Source: Solenopsis invicta
Lineage: Eukaryota > Arthropoda > Insecta > Hymenoptera > Formicidae
NCBI RefSeq assembly: GCF_016802725.1
Contig: NC_052671.1
Span: 1,427,001 to 1,491,000, forward strand
Length of the DNA: 64,000 nucleotides
Direction: 5' to 3'
The notes below the pieces were generated by a model. It saw only the letters and a program-made list of their open reading frames with translations. It did not search any database and was not told the DNA's origin. The first letter of the stretch is position 1, and each line of letters begins with the position of its first letter. Shown here piece after piece: positions 1 through 13,080 of the stretch. The position numbers and the translations under genes were made by a program.

Positions 1-620
1 TTTGCCCTTTATCTCAGTTATTCTCAAAGGAATTGGCGAATCTCCAGACGAGTTTCAAAGCAGAAAATTAGTTTCACGTCGCAGATCGAAAAAATAATTA
101 GAAAGCTTTCCACATAATACGATTACGTAATCTAAATACGTCAATGAAATAAATAACTATTTTAATAAATGCACAATATACATATTTTTATAATAACCTT
201 TTAATTTATAATAATTAAAACAAAACCGCACGATAAAAAACATGCGTACAATTTTACGCGTATAATTATTCGTATTTTATCGTACTACTTTAAAAAGTGT
301 ATATGTATATTATAATACATCTATTGAATTTAATATAAAGTTGTTCATAACAATACCAACTATTGTTATACGAATTGTTTGTTTTAAATAAATTTCAAAG
401 ATTTTGCAAAAATTAGATTAAAGTAGAAAAAAACCCACATCTACGAAATGTTATTAACAATAGGGTGCATTATAAATAATATCAATAATTATTCTAAAAC
501 AAACATGCATAACAAATAATATAAATAGAAATTACTCAAGCATATAAAAGAGAGATAGAGAAACAAAAAACGATACGATATATCTCTGATGGAAATTGAA
601 AAAGAAAACGGAGAGAGGAA
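1..620. other. AT-rich non-coding stretch
   Basis: Strongly AT-rich sequence with no credible open frame, hairpin or repeat. The last 70 bases become purine-rich (short gagagag runs) leading into the first GC-balanced patch. I see nothing functional here. Confidence 0.6.
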
Positions 621-870
621 TAGAGGGAGGTATCGCAGAGGGATGAGAAAAAAGCGTTGCTGTCTGCAGCCTCGGCCGATACGGAGGAGAGAAAAGGATG
701 GAACTACCGCGTAGACTGGAAATGAAAGAGCTCAGCCCCGAACGGGCGATAATTCATTCCTGAACCGAACGAGGCAGCTGAATCCGGCGTTGCACACGTG
801 CACGATTTCGTGGAATGGGCGGCGTTTTACGTGAAAACTCGCGACTAGTGATATCAATGGCTATGGAATC
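621..870. other. GC-balanced CpG patch
   Basis: Abrupt change to GC-balanced, CpG-containing sequence, with an E-box CACGTG near 786. Short frames are open on both strands but share no coding signature. It is a candidate cis-regulatory patch; the function is inferred only from composition. Confidence 0.4.
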
Positions 871-2390
871 CACGCTAGATTCGCAAAATAGAAAAACACT
901 CCTTTTTTTGGAGAGAAAATCCATATCGCAAATTGTGTTTAGAACACAATGTGAGAGTGTGTACGTATGTGCAATTTTATTCATTTTTATTGCCAATTAA
1001 AGACTTCGTTACGTATCATTAAGAAGATATTCCGAATTTTAGATAAACAAAATATTTTACATCAAGACATTAATCAATTTTCTTACAATAGAAAATTTTT
1101 TCTTTTCAGTTTCCTTCCAATTTTGATATGCACGCGCGTTGAATGTAACAACGTTAAAAATAAACGTCTGACATCACAATTATTAACATTTTCGTTTTTT
1201 TAGCAAAGTAATCCTAAATCCATCATGAGAAAAATCCAAGGTATATTGATTTTAACGGAGAGGAGTAGTATTACGTTTCTAAATTTTCCATGACATTCAT
1301 GATTTTACTAGGAATCAGTCTATATAAAACGACTGTGAAGGGCAAAAGTGAAACTCGCTAGATACGTTTTTCCGACTGTCAGTGAAACTTAAGAGGATAC
1401 CTTCATGGTCTCGACCTTTGTGGTCAACTTTCACCGCCATAAAAATATAAAAGCGTTGTCGTCCCAATATATTATGTAAACGGAACTAGTGTACATATTA
1501 TGGTTTATGTCCTTCAAACGAGAATCTACATTCTTCCGTAAGTCATATTCTCACCGATTTAATTTCAAAACTAAAACTAGAACAAAATTTAATTCTCTTT
1601 TGTAACAAAAAATACTACTTGCAAAAAATAAATGTTATAAATGTAATGTTATAATGTTCAATGATATATTTATATATTCTTAAAAAAAATGGCAGAATAT
1701 CCTTTGAAGACGTTGTCGCATTATTATATTGTTATGTTACATTATGTAATAGGTAATATGTAACTCTTAAAGGTATTTAATTTTTGGCGTAGAGTGTACT
1801 TTTGAGGCTCCACCCCTATGAAAGCTAAAGGGAAGAAAGGGAGTTTTGGATCTAAGCATAGGCAGCGAAAGGGCGGGCAGTCAGGATGAAACGAAAAGCA
1901 AGATTTAGATGTCATCCTCATGACGTGCTTTCCTCCCGCATGTTACCAGTCCCTCTTCCTGTAAGACAACCAAATGCTTCTTCACCCAACCTTCTAAAAC
2001 CTCTAATGACTTACTTAAGAAAGGTACTCATCACAGAAAGTACAGCGCTCTGACAAAGTTGTTATGTTTTCCCAAAACGAAATCTATTGTAGTAGAAAAT
2101 AATAAAAATAATTTGAATAATATACATTTCAACATAATAAGTTTTATTTAAACTTGAAATTAAATTTGAAAAAATTATTTCTATAGTATATAACGTATAT
2201 AATCAAACAGCGTTTCAGAAAATTCTTTTTCTTAAAAGAGAGAGAAAATTAACAACCGTACAAAATTGTACAATGTTATTTTTTTAAAAATATTTTATAA
2301 AATAAACATTATGTTTTCTAAAAGTAAAGCTGTATTTATGGCTATGTAGAGCGTTTTAATTTTGTCACTAAACCGTGAAAAAATTTTAAG
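871..2390. other. AT-rich stretch with minor mixed patch
   Basis: Mostly AT-rich. A strong 3' splice-acceptor-like tract (T/C run ending TTTTCAG) lies at about 1096-1110 on the plus strand, but no convincing exon follows. A mixed-composition patch at 1790-2030 has no long frame. No gene is recognised. Confidence 0.5.
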
Positions 2391-2398
2391 ACTTCCAA

Positions 2399-2580
2399 GG
2401 GTTTGAAACCCTAAATTTTCTACGAATGGGATTAGCTCATCCAATCAGACGCAACATTGGAAGGGCGGGTTTAATTAAAATCTTCTTGGAGCCAGGCTAT
2501 ACTAAGTCCACGACTTGAAGATGCACAAGATGTAAGAATAGAACATGAAGAGGTTTCCGTACGACTAGAATTTCCACGTG
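2399..2580. other. Small patch with perfect hairpin
   Basis: A perfect 7-bp inverted repeat AGGGTTT-g-AAACCCT sits at 2399-2413. A GC-balanced patch with a CCAAT sequence and a CACGTG E-box (about 2575) follows. No coding potential is visible. Confidence 0.35.
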
Positions 2581-2590
2581 GTTTGCCAAA

Positions 2591-4020
2591 TTAACGAAAA
2601 GCAATATGTTATAATAAGAAAAATATTTATATTCTATTTTATTTATGAATATCGTTAATACTCATAAATAAACTTAGTATATTATAGACATTTGATTATT
2701 TTTTCTATGACAATTTTATATTTTTATGTCCAAGATAAAGATAAGTAAAATTATGTATTTAAAAAAAAAGATTTATACTTATTTTGTAACAATCTTAAAG
2801 TTATAAATGTATTTTATAGATCACAGCATAAAGTAAACAAATTTGCATGTCATTTGTTATTTAAATAGGTAGTGATTTATGTTTCTGATTTTCTCGACTA
2901 TTAATGAGCAAAACGACATTGATATTTAAATGAGACAATGACGCATTTAACACAATTAATATATGACTGTTTTGTATATATTAATAAAATTTTATTTAAA
3001 AACACTACAAATTTTTTTCTGGTCGAGCACAAAGTATAAAGAAGTATTTTAGATATGTCAATAACGTGCGTAATAAAACATGTTGTATTAAATATGTTAA
3101 ATTAATTATTTATATAAAACTATAAATTAATCTACTTATAGATTAAAACAATTTGACTTAACTTGATCCTCAGCTAATTCTATCAATAACTAAATTTGAC
3201 CATACATTGATCAAAAGAAAAAGTAAATTGAAAATAATTTATTATATAAAAGCAAAAATAAAAAAATTATCATGTGGTTATCAAAAACTTATTTACATTT
3301 TATCATTTCTCAGGTAGCAAAAAAATATAAAAATAAAAATGAGTATCCATATGAAAGATCAGTCACTATTAACATTTTATGATGCATTATAAATAAAAAC
3401 CGAAACTAGATCATAATAAATATAAAATGTACTATAAACAAACAATGAAACTTTATTATATATTCTATTATTTTTTTAGCACATTAATTTATATTAAATA
3501 TAGTAATTAAATGTCACAAAAAAATTCAATAAAATCTACATAAAATTAAGTGTAAAGTAATCTTATGGTTCCAGATAAAGAAATAAAAGTAACCTTCAAA
3601 AAACGTTGAAGCGACATTTTGGTCTATCAATAAGAATACTACGATGAAGTGTAAAACATTTGTTTTAACTTCTTCAAAAAAAGATTTCAAAATTAAAATG
3701 AGGTACCTTGGCTTTTTTCTTCATATTTTAAATTTTCCAGTACATAACTTTTTAGATTGTATTTCCTATTATAAATCTAGCATCGTACTTCTATATATAA
3801 ATTTTATTTTTCTTTTTATCTATCCAAGACATATTCAGAGTGTGGTCAATTCGACGCTACAAATGCTTCGAAACATTTTTAATTGATTAATTAAAATAAA
3901 AAATTTTATTAATTGATAAAAATCAAAGAATGCTTAATAGTGTTTGTATCGTTAACTTGACTGTATCCTTAATCTATATTAAGAAAAGTAACTCCGGAAA
4001 AGAAATTTTCAAAAATCTGT
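2591..4020. other. AT-rich stretch, nothing recognised
   Basis: Long AT-rich sequence. The only frame, 80 codons at 3644-3886, is rich in F, I, L and Y, as expected from random AT-rich DNA. I reject it as a gene. Confidence 0.6.
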
Positions 4021-4189
4021 TCGCGAATGTGAATTCAGTAATATTCAAGGTTAAGTGCTGCCAGTCAGCTAATTCGAAATCTTCATAAGTGGAGCTATAA
4101 ATTTATCACGGTCTGAACACCAAGCCTATATTTACTCTATTATACAGACTCGTTTTTATAAGCCGTTTACGTTTAACGGCAAATAATCG

Positions 4190-4460
4190 TTTAGATGCCG
4201 CGCCATGATACGGATCATAAATTTGCCAGCACCCATGGCGTTCGAGCTGTGTTATGATGGTGCGGGATGTGCGCAGGTCAGTACCACCATCATTTTGAGC
4301 GGGGTGCAGAAGGTGGCAGCACTACGGAAACAGCTGCTGTGCGAGCAGTGGCCTTGAGATAGAATTACACCGCCATCTGCTGCACTCTGCTGGAAGGTCG
4401 AGTACCTTTGGGTTCCAACAAAATTGGGTAGAGGGCTATGTTCTATTTGGCGGGAAATAC
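4190..4460. promoter_or_regulatory. GC-balanced patch with CTCF-like and E2F-like sites
   Basis: An isolated GC-balanced patch inside AT-rich DNA. At 4370-4384 it carries CCGCCATCTGCTGCA, close to the CTCF core as I know it (CCGCCCTCTGCTGG type). At 4446-4457 it carries TTTGGCGGGAAA, which equals the palindromic E2F/DP consensus. Nearby CAGCTG and GCAGCA words add E-box-like content. Both calls are by eye, and a role as an enhancer, boundary or promoter is inferred. Confidence 0.3.
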
Positions 4461-6440
4461 AATTATATTTTCAAATATTTCAAAAATACTAAAAAGAATG
4501 TTGCAAAAGATAAGGAAAATATTAGATTCATGTTAATTTTATAATATAATTAACATATTTTTAACAAAAAGTTTAAAAATGAAAAACATATACATATAAC
4601 AGAATGTTATTGATTTATACAATAACAAACGTAATTCTAGTGTAATTATATGTTCACTGAGAAAAGTGTTTTGTACGTGTAACTACAATTACATTGTAAA
4701 GTTTATGATTAGGTGCTTCATTGTTATATTACTGCTACACTGAGAGTTAGAATGGTTAAATTACCATAATATAATTATAATTTATAGTTCAATGCTAAGT
4801 ATAAATTTATAACTATTTAAACCATGCAAATCATAGCTGCTTTAATAATATATTATGATAATAGTTATGATATGCATTCATGCAACTATAATATATCTTA
4901 CATTTTAACAGGAATTTGCATATAGTAAATTGTACTATAAAATATCGAATAAACATAATTAGAAGAATGAGAAATGATATGCGTTAACAGCACATTATTT
5001 TCACATTAACAATGACATTCTATCTTCCATGTAGTTACGTCTACCTTGTTTACAAAACTTTAATATGTAAGTCTGTTGGTTTCATCATATAGCAAATTTC
5101 AATTAACAAGCTTTACTATGAAATTTTACTATGTTGATATGGTTGAGACAAATTTATAATGAATATTTGCACAGAACTGAAAACTGTGCTGCCAAAATAA
5201 GATACAGAAAAATAGCAAGTAACAGTGCCGCAGAAGTCACAAAATTAACAATTTAAAATATAGTAAATTAAAATTTACTCTTATTATAATTTTATAGATA
5301 ATTTGATATAATTCTTTCTGGAATTTCTTCAGTTTAATTTTTTTAAGGAAAATGTTATTTTAAAACGTAATTAAAAATATTATTACTTTATCGTGTATAC
5401 TTTGCTATTTTACTATATTAATATTTAAAAATATCATAATTTATAGTAAACATCTCTGTATTTTAAAAAAACTATACATATTAGATTATTATTAATCAAA
5501 AATGTGCATTATTGTTTACTATTTATATTGTCTCCAAGTTCTAAACTATAATAAATACATATGAGGTAACAATCAATTTTATAATATAAATATGAGAAAT
5601 AGTTTATGAAATGATAAGCATATACATGTATAGTAAATACTATTACTCAAATTTAAATTTTCTGTTATAAGCACCATAATTATTATAAAATTATTATAAA
5701 ATTATTATAAAAATTATTATAAAAATTATTATAAAATAGAAATCGTATTTTTCACACTTTTTATACACGATATTTTTAAACAATTTTAAAATTACATAAA
5801 AATGTATACATATATATTAATTATACTTTACATTATCTAAAATTATTCATTATCAAGTAATATATTTAAATTTTATTCTGGTCTCAGTAATGTTTTTTGC
5901 ACAAGAAGAATTTAATTTCTCTTTTATTTTGGAATAGTAAAATCACCATAAAAATTACCATAAAAATTAATAGTTAATTCGATTGAATACACTAGTGCGC
6001 ATTGGTGTACATTAAAGTCGTCGTACACAAATCAACGTAAAGATAAGTAATATGTAATGTTTACACTTAGATTAGATTAATGTACTTAGTGACTTTAACA
6101 TATAGCAGTGCTTAGAAGTGCAGTCCAGTCGAATTCATTATAAAGCTAACAAAAAGATTATACTTATAAATGCAGTTTAAATACACGTAAAAAATGTTAG
6201 ACATAAAAATATTATATATGTTTATCAAATATATGTACGTAAGTATCATTAATCCTATTTCTTCAAATAGCAGATTGAATTATATATTATATTTTTGAGA
6301 TTTATGTATATTTGCCAATATACATACACATAAATATAAAAAATAAAAAGAAGACTTACTTTTACAAACAATTGACAAAAAATTTAATATACAATTATTA
6401 GACATACATTTATATATTTTTATAATTTTATTAGTAACTG
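4461..6440. other. AT-rich stretch
   Basis: Nearly 2 kb of AT-rich DNA with many scattered atagtaaa-type words and no long frame. Apart from the tandem repeat at 5679-5737, nothing is supported. Confidence 0.55.
5679..5737. repeat. AT-rich minisatellite
   Basis: About five tandem copies of a 10-12 bp unit of the form TTATTATAAAA, with one-base length variation between copies. This is typical slippage-derived low-complexity sequence. Confidence 0.8.
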
Positions 6441-6880
6441 GTAAATCAAAAATTAAGTAGTGTATGCGATACATAGCATCGAAAGCGGACGGTCTCGTCG
6501 TCCTCATCGCGATTGCGTGGCAGACTGGCGCGTGGCATTGCTTATCAATCACTCAGATCAACCTTATTGTTTGATCTATGAGCCCATGTCTATCGTTCTT
6601 GTAATACTAATCAACCCCCGCCAGTGCCCGCTAACACCGATCCTTTCGCCTCGTGCGCGATCGTTTGGGTGGTCTTCGGACGAAACCAGCACGGTGCCAA
6701 AGTCTATTATTAGCGACGGGGTAGGATAACGAATACGTGAAGGCACGTTGAATTCTCGCTAAGAAACCTCGGGCCACATGGCGATCGGTCAAATATCGAT
6801 TGGTCCGATCCACCGACTAACTCGTTTCGTAAGCAGGTGTACACAGACTGTTTCGCAAGAAATCGCAAGTTCACAAACGT
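6441..6880. other. GC-balanced CpG patch
   Basis: CpG-rich sequence with overlapping short frames on both strands (up to 89 codons). Frames open in several registers at once indicate composition, not coding. It is a candidate regulatory patch with no motif I can name. Confidence 0.35.
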
Positions 6881-7026
6881 TTTTCCTAATAAATCCAGCA
6901 GCGCCTTTAATAAAAAATATCCAAAAAATTGTAAGCTCATTTAACATTAAAAAATTAGAATTTTAGTAAATTAGATTTTTTAATAAAGAAATTTTTATTT
7001 AATGTTTACAAATTAATAAAATATAA

Positions 7027-7062
7027 TTGCCAAGCTACATTAGTTGGCAAAAAAGTCAGGAA
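7027..7062. repeat. Short hairpin with mariner-like end sequence
   Basis: A perfect 7-bp inverted repeat TTGCCAA / TTGGCAA flanks a 10-base loop at 7027-7050. The stretch TTAGTTGGCAAAAAAGTC from 7040 resembles the outer end of mariner-type terminal repeats (TTGG..AAAAGT pattern). No matching second end was found nearby, so it may be a solo relic or chance. Confidence 0.2.
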
Positions 7063-7900
7063 AAGTGAATTACGTAAAAAATATAAGAATTAAATACGGG
7101 CAATCAAAATTTGACCCTTTTTTGTACATCGTAAACGATAGAATGAAAATATGAATAGAAAAGCTGCATATTGCCATTTAAGAATAAAATTTTTTCAAAG
7201 TGGCAAAAGTGCACGACTAGCGAAAACATTTACTGGGCGTTCCAGTGTTCGCATTTGGTTGACTATAAAATGAGATGATAAATGGCAGACTAGGCCTGAG
7301 CATGCGAGTTTGGTTGGACAGGTAGTAATACTCTTCGCAAAGGCAGTAACTCATACCCCCATCGAACCTCGAGGAAATTGTGATATGACGATCAAGAGCA
7401 ATAATCTGGAGTAAAACGCTGAGAAAGAATTAAGGTGAAAGGCAGAGATCGACGACGACCAATTAGCCTACATAACCATTTTACAAGTATATCCGTCCCA
7501 GTCGTGGAAAAGTAAGATTTAATCACGCTACGAGAAGGATGTATGTCTGTTTTCTCACGCATAGCGAACTTCCTCCCGAAACGAGCAGTCAGTCTATTAC
7601 TCACGTGCGCGATGATAAACCCGAACAATCGTCTTAATTAGTTTGTTAAAATACGTTAGATCATCCACTCACGCAAACTATGCTAATCAAGATAATACGG
7701 GTTAAATTACTTTTTGCTAATATTATTATTTAATGGTATTACTTTAATAATTTTATAAATTATTAAGATAATGCATATAACGCTCTGCTAAATTACAAAA
7801 TTTATAATAAATCTTTTAATCTATATTTAATTTGAAAACGTTCTTTTGTGTAACACATGATATTATAATTTTAAATGTCAGCGACTAAGGAAAATTACGA
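7063..7900. other. Mixed stretch without a gene
   Basis: AT-rich to 7200, then a mild GC-balanced patch at 7200-7640 with a 78-codon minus frame lacking an ATG start at its stated end. After 7640 it is AT-rich again. Nothing is confidently identified. Confidence 0.4.
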
Positions 7901-7924
7901 ATTTTGTACGGATAAAGTAGCAAG

Positions 7925-8022
7925 CTGCGTAGAACACGACCGGTTTTCTGGTTCCACGCAGTCAAGATCCCTGGAATATTCGAACACCACACCACGCAGT
8001 AGTTCGCGCAATCACGTTGCGC
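7925..8022. other. Hairpin-rich patch
   Basis: Two inverted repeats lie within 100 bp. Arms CTGCGTAGAAC (7925-7935) and GTTCCACGCAG (7951-7961) match at 10 of 11 positions. GCGCAA / TTGCGC (8006-8022) is perfect with a 5-base loop. The word CGCAGTAG occurs twice around the second hairpin. It could be structured RNA, a foldback relic or a binding-site cluster; no family is recognised. Confidence 0.35.
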
Positions 8023-8810
8023 AGTAGATCGCAGAATAGATAAACACGACACCAGTGCTGTGGTTTTACATCCAACACGAAGAAATACAGAAACTACACT
8101 TGGCCGTTTCGCGCATCGTTCCTAGATCCACATCTCCTCGGCGAGAGGATAGCTTATCTCGGGCTATGCATCGAAGCGTTACGCTGCGACAAGAGCTACG
8201 TCTTGAATGCTCATTCCAAGCCTCATATAAAGAACCGCGTTAAAATGGAGATTATTACGATATTATCTCGCCATCTGTCTTCTAACAAATAGATACATGC
8301 AGATATACTAGAAATGTCATTTTTTTTCAATATACTGGTTCGTGCAAATTAAGAAACGACGAATCGCGAGCAGATAAAATAATATTATTTTCTTCGTATG
8401 ACATGAGATTTATGTAAAAAGTGTTTTAAGAATGTCCATCGGGAGTTAGAAAACATGTAATATTCATGCTTGAGATAACTCGATAAATCCACTCATACAA
8501 TTTATATTATGTCACACAATAATGTATGAACTTTTTCGATTTTAGTTCATTAATTAAGCATTTTGTTAGTGGGTAGTCTATAAATTCTAAATTTTTGTTC
8601 ATTTGCAAATGCAATTTGATTTTACATTCGCTTAATTTTAATGTGGATCATTAATTTCTGTATTTCTCACCTTAAAAAGTGAATATATTATTTAAATTCC
8701 AAGTGTATTTATATACATATATTTAAAGTATTGAATTTAGGTATATTTTTATTTTATTTTTTTTTTTTACTGAAAATTCTAAATCCCATAATAATGGATG
8801 AGAATTACAC
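8023..8810. other. Patch tail then AT-rich stretch
   Basis: GC-balanced to about 8260, including an unremarkable 62-codon frame, then AT-rich with T-runs to 8810. No gene is seen. Confidence 0.45.
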
Positions 8811-9165
8811 GGTTAAAATACCGTCGAACAATTTCTGGTCGATCTACAGTAAGCACGATGGAATAAAGGATGGGTGGAAAAAAACCAAAGATGTATGACG
8901 TATGTGCCTATTTCAGCTAATAATCCCGTTATGCCCGGTTCGACTTTGCCTCGCGGCAGATAATGGACGCACCAGAAACCGAACCCGGGACTAAATCAGC
9001 ACGTTGGGGGCGTAAAAGGGAGACGAAAGGGGGACTGAAAGGCCGCCTCATCATCCGTCAACTGTCAAACGTCCAACCAATCCTGTACGGTAGAATCAAG
9101 AACCAAGCAACCACCCACGGGGCCTCAAGGGTAAATTACACCTAGCCTTCTATCCAATCTCGCCT
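8811..9165. other. GC-balanced patch
   Basis: CpG-containing sequence around 8930-9150, rich in purine runs. One 60-codon frame is present but no splice-site context. Candidate regulatory DNA only. Confidence 0.35.
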
Positions 9166-9167
9166 CT

Positions 9168-9191
9168 TCCTTCTTCTTCTTCTTCTTCTTT
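9168..9191. repeat. (TTC)n microsatellite
   Basis: Pure tcttcttc run grading into (TC)n. On the minus strand this reads (GAA)n. Confidence 0.8.
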
Positions 9192-9463
9192 CTCTCTCTT
9201 TTTTCTTTTACTTTGTTTTACCTATCAAAGCATCTGGGAATTCTTTTATTTTCTTTGTTATTTTATATTTATAAAAAAATTTTAATTGATATAATGTTAG
9301 AGTTAAACAAAATTATTTATTTATTATTTATTTATAATAACGTGTTTATATTTTGTAGATAAAAAAAGTAGAGAAAGAGAAAGAGAAAGAAAGAAAGAAT
9401 AGCAAAAAATTATGATCAAAGAAAAATTATAGGAGATATACATGCATATTAGTTTAGGCAAAA

Positions 9464-9854
9464 TTTTTTGCTGCACCATACAAATTTTATCAAGAAATTA
9501 TTCAAAATATTTTCTATTATATAACCACGTAGATATTAAAGATTTTTACTACTTTATTTCAGAAATAAACAGTTTTTACAGCACTTAATAAATTTAAAAA
9601 ATTATAAAGTCCCTTATAACCACGTTCAGCAGAAAAAGCAGTTTTACAACTATTGTAAGAATCTTTAATATAATTGGTTTATATATTCAGATTTGGCAAG
9701 ATCTAAATGCAAGAATCAATCGTATTAAAAAATCTTACAACACTTATAAAGCTGCTTTCTCTGCTAAATGTAGCCAATAATTTTCGAAAGAATGGGCTAG
9801 TAATCAATTTATTGAAAGAAATTAGATACTAAGAATCAGTTGTGCAGCAAATTT
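9464..9854. mobile_element. Nested hairpin element, probable MITE
   Basis: Outer ends TTTGCTGCAC (about 9466-9475) and GTGCAGCAAA (9842-9851) are inverted copies. Inside lies a second long inverted repeat: 9627-9680 pairs with 9714-9766 at about 80 percent over 53 positions, with a 33-base loop. Many mismatches are transitions compatible with G-U pairing in RNA. No transposase frame is present. Total length near 390 bp, AT-richness and terminal inversion fit a non-autonomous DNA transposon. A target-site duplication cannot be fixed because both flanks are T-rich. The inner hairpin could alternatively be a small-RNA precursor. Confidence 0.5.
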
Positions 9855-10680
9855 CTCTCAAAGTATAAATCATGTCACGTAGATATGCGCAAAATAGAAG
9901 ATTAAATCTGGACTTAAACAGTGCTGACATGATTTGTCAATATTTATACACATGTGTAACATATCACAAATGGATTTTACATTAAAATAGTATTTTATAA
10001 ATAAATGAATACTATTACATACGCGATAATACATAGGAGTATAAAATATAACAATACCAAATAAAAATTATCGACTTACCAATTGTATGATTCTGCCCTT
10101 TTTTTTTTAAACAACAGTTGTTATTTTAAAACATTTAACTCACATTTCGAGTTCGAAAAGATTTTTATGGTAATTAACATCTTGATGTTTGTGATTTTGT
10201 ATTTTAATGAAGTGATAAAAATAACTTAGTCGTGTTGAGGAAATGCTAATGGGCGAAGCAGAAAGGAAATAGATAAGTAAAACGTGAATGGTCAAGAAAA
10301 AGCTCACATTGTGGTTTATACGAATTGCCAATAACGTACTATCATTAATTACATTTATATGCAAAGTAATTTTAATATGATACAATAAACTAGTTTAAGC
10401 CACTCCGTCAACGATTAGAAAAACTTTCGTGCGTAATCGATTTCTACATCGGAATACATGGATAGAGAGTAGTCGCGAAGAATTATTTGACAGAATTATT
10501 ACAAAATGTTATATGATATTATGCATTATCAATGTCGTTTGAATTGTATGCCACAAAAATTGTAATACAGATTTTTATGGAAAAATTTCTCGTATAAAAT
10601 TTATTATGCTCAAAGAGATTTTAATAGCACAGAAATCAGATGGTATCGCAAAGAATATATATTAATTTTCACAAAGCAAA
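9855..10680. other. AT-rich stretch, nothing recognised
   Basis: AT-rich with one 81-codon minus frame (10140-10385) of random composition. No hairpin or splice combination of note. Confidence 0.55.
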
Positions 10681-11760
10681 AGTCGGACGTTCACGGACGA
10701 AAGCGTAATGTTACAATTGTCCGAAATCACTGTGGAGCAGAAGTTTGACGCACGAAAGTAATGACGTCCGGTTATCAGTTGCTAACTTGGAACTGGCAAC
10801 AAAAAAAAACGCAACTTTGTAGCGATAATTATAAAAATACCTCTTTTTGAAAATTGTAACGAAACAGATATTATTAGGAAAGAGGAACGAACCGATTGAG
10901 TAAGTTAACGGATCGAGACGCGCAGAAACACTGCCAGGATTATGAAGTGCGATGTTGATGGCAAGCAGCGCCGCAGAAAGAGGAAGGAGCGCGCGCGGGA
11001 AACACAGCACGCGCACCTATACGACCTGCCGGATGCCGCAAGACATACAAGCACTCACGTCTACTTATCGCCACATATCGTCGAGCATCGAAGCCGTAAG
11101 TACGCCTCGGAATATTTTGTTAACGATAAAAAAGCAGCGATTAATTTTCATGATAGCTACTACAAAATTAAATAATATACTACCCAAAAAATCCAAATAT
11201 CGTAACTTTTTAAGTTTTTACGTATAATTTTATATTAATTTATTTTATAAAAATCTTTAGAATTAGATTAACTGTAAAAATAATTATATTTTATAAAAAT
11301 TTATTTTTGTTAAATTCTGATATGTACATATATAATTATTATGAAATAATTATAACACAAATGTGTTGCAAAAAAAAACCTTTCTTTTTTCTGATATTTA
11401 AACGAAAGTAACTTTCCTGCCTATTACAATACCTTGATGCCAAATTGAGGCGCGTTTTTGGCAGTTCCGCAATTCCCATCGTAGACTATATATCCGCAAT
11501 TACTTTGATGGCGAGGAAAGCTTTTAACGTAGCCCACCATGACCGCCGACGAACGAATCAAACATAGCTTACTAACATGTACGAAGCTACTAGCCATGTT
11601 GAGGAGGGAAGCCGAAGTAATACCTGGGACGTGGACGTAACGTAATGTATCGCCGCAGGAACAAGCGTGTTACAATGGTAACGCGTTCTGTCACGGTACG
11701 TGATATACTACATGGTGATGTAGACTAGAAACGCCCATGCGTATAGTCGTAAGATCCGAA
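10681..11760. other. Two GC-balanced patches separated by AT-rich DNA
   Basis: Patches at 10900-11130 and 11420-11760 flank an AT-rich gap. A minus frame of 101 codons at 10711-11016 has a hydrophobic start but begins with GTG and ends in AT-rich sequence. Plus frames overlap it, so coding is unlikely. The second patch has no open frame. Confidence 0.4.
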
Positions 11761-13080
11761 AATATATAATCAGATTTTTCTCTCTATTTCTTCATACAGA
11801 AAAGAGGTAGTGTTGAAAAAATTTACCTTATTTTTATTATCTTAAAAGCTTTCAATTTATTAATTCAAGGTACACATATGTAATAATTTATTAAGAAATT
11901 TAATCTTTCCTCCTTTGAACTTTTTTTCAAGAAATGGAATGTATCGTCGAGTTATTTTTAAAAGTCTCAGGGATCGTTAATTGCAAAAATTAAAATAATC
12001 GAAACATGAAAATTTAAAATCGTGAACTTAATATAGTAAATCCACGAATTAAAATATTATTATATTGCAAATTGTTTATTATGAACATTATTGACCGTAT
12101 TTTATTGTTTATTTGGCATAAATTTAAAGAATCATGTTAAAGACTTTTCTTCTTTGCATTTGTAAATATTAATAATAGCATTTTTTCCATTTTTAATGAT
12201 TATTCTTCTAATTATTAAAAAAGCTCAAAAATCATGAATATTTATACATTATGTATAATATAAATATCATCAAAAATGTATACTGTATTACTTATATTTG
12301 AGTAATCGCTATACAAAAATAATACTTGTTTATTATGTCGAACCTTCCATGGTTACTCCGAGAATTTCCGATCTTACGTTATAATTTTTTACATTTTATG
12401 ATTGTATTTATATTACAATATTTTTAAATCAGAATTTAAAAAAAATTTTTTTTTCAAAAAATTAAAATAAACAGCTTATTTATAATTAATATTTATAAAA
12501 GAGATAAATTTTTTAAAGACATTAGTATATGTATGTATCACTGGGCCAGAAAAAATTAATCTATAGAGTGAAAATTCTTATAAAGATGTAAAAAAATGTA
12601 TCTTAAAATAATTTTCTGATAAGATGAATCCTTTGACTGCAGTACAAACTTGGAAAATAACAAGTGATACAACAAGCAAATATATATCTGTATACATGAA
12701 AATTTAAACATTTCAATTATAATTATTAACATATTGTAATTATTATTACATAGAAAATATGCAAATTACCAATATACTAAATCAAAATATACAAATCAAA
12801 GAATATATATTAAGTCAAAATGTTATTCAAATTAAGCTCATAAGTATAATTCAATTACCATAGATCAAATTCTATGTTATTATACTTTGTAATCACACCC
12901 AATGTGATTACATACAATGTGTATTTATACATTTACCTATAAGACAATAAAATTATATAACGTTTTTAACTTTGCAACGTGTAAAGTTACGTTATAGATA
13001 AAATTTATTCCTCGATCTCTTATTCATGAAAATTCGAGTTTTTGGATTCTAAACATTATCCAAAAGTTCATAGAAACAAA
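11761..13080. other. AT-rich stretch, nothing recognised
   Basis: Long AT-rich run lacking ORFs above 60 codons, hairpins or microsatellites. Confidence 0.6.

Noticed and set aside
10711..11016. 101-codon minus frame with signal-peptide-like start
   Set aside because: Starts with GTG, not ATG, and its second half is AT-random.
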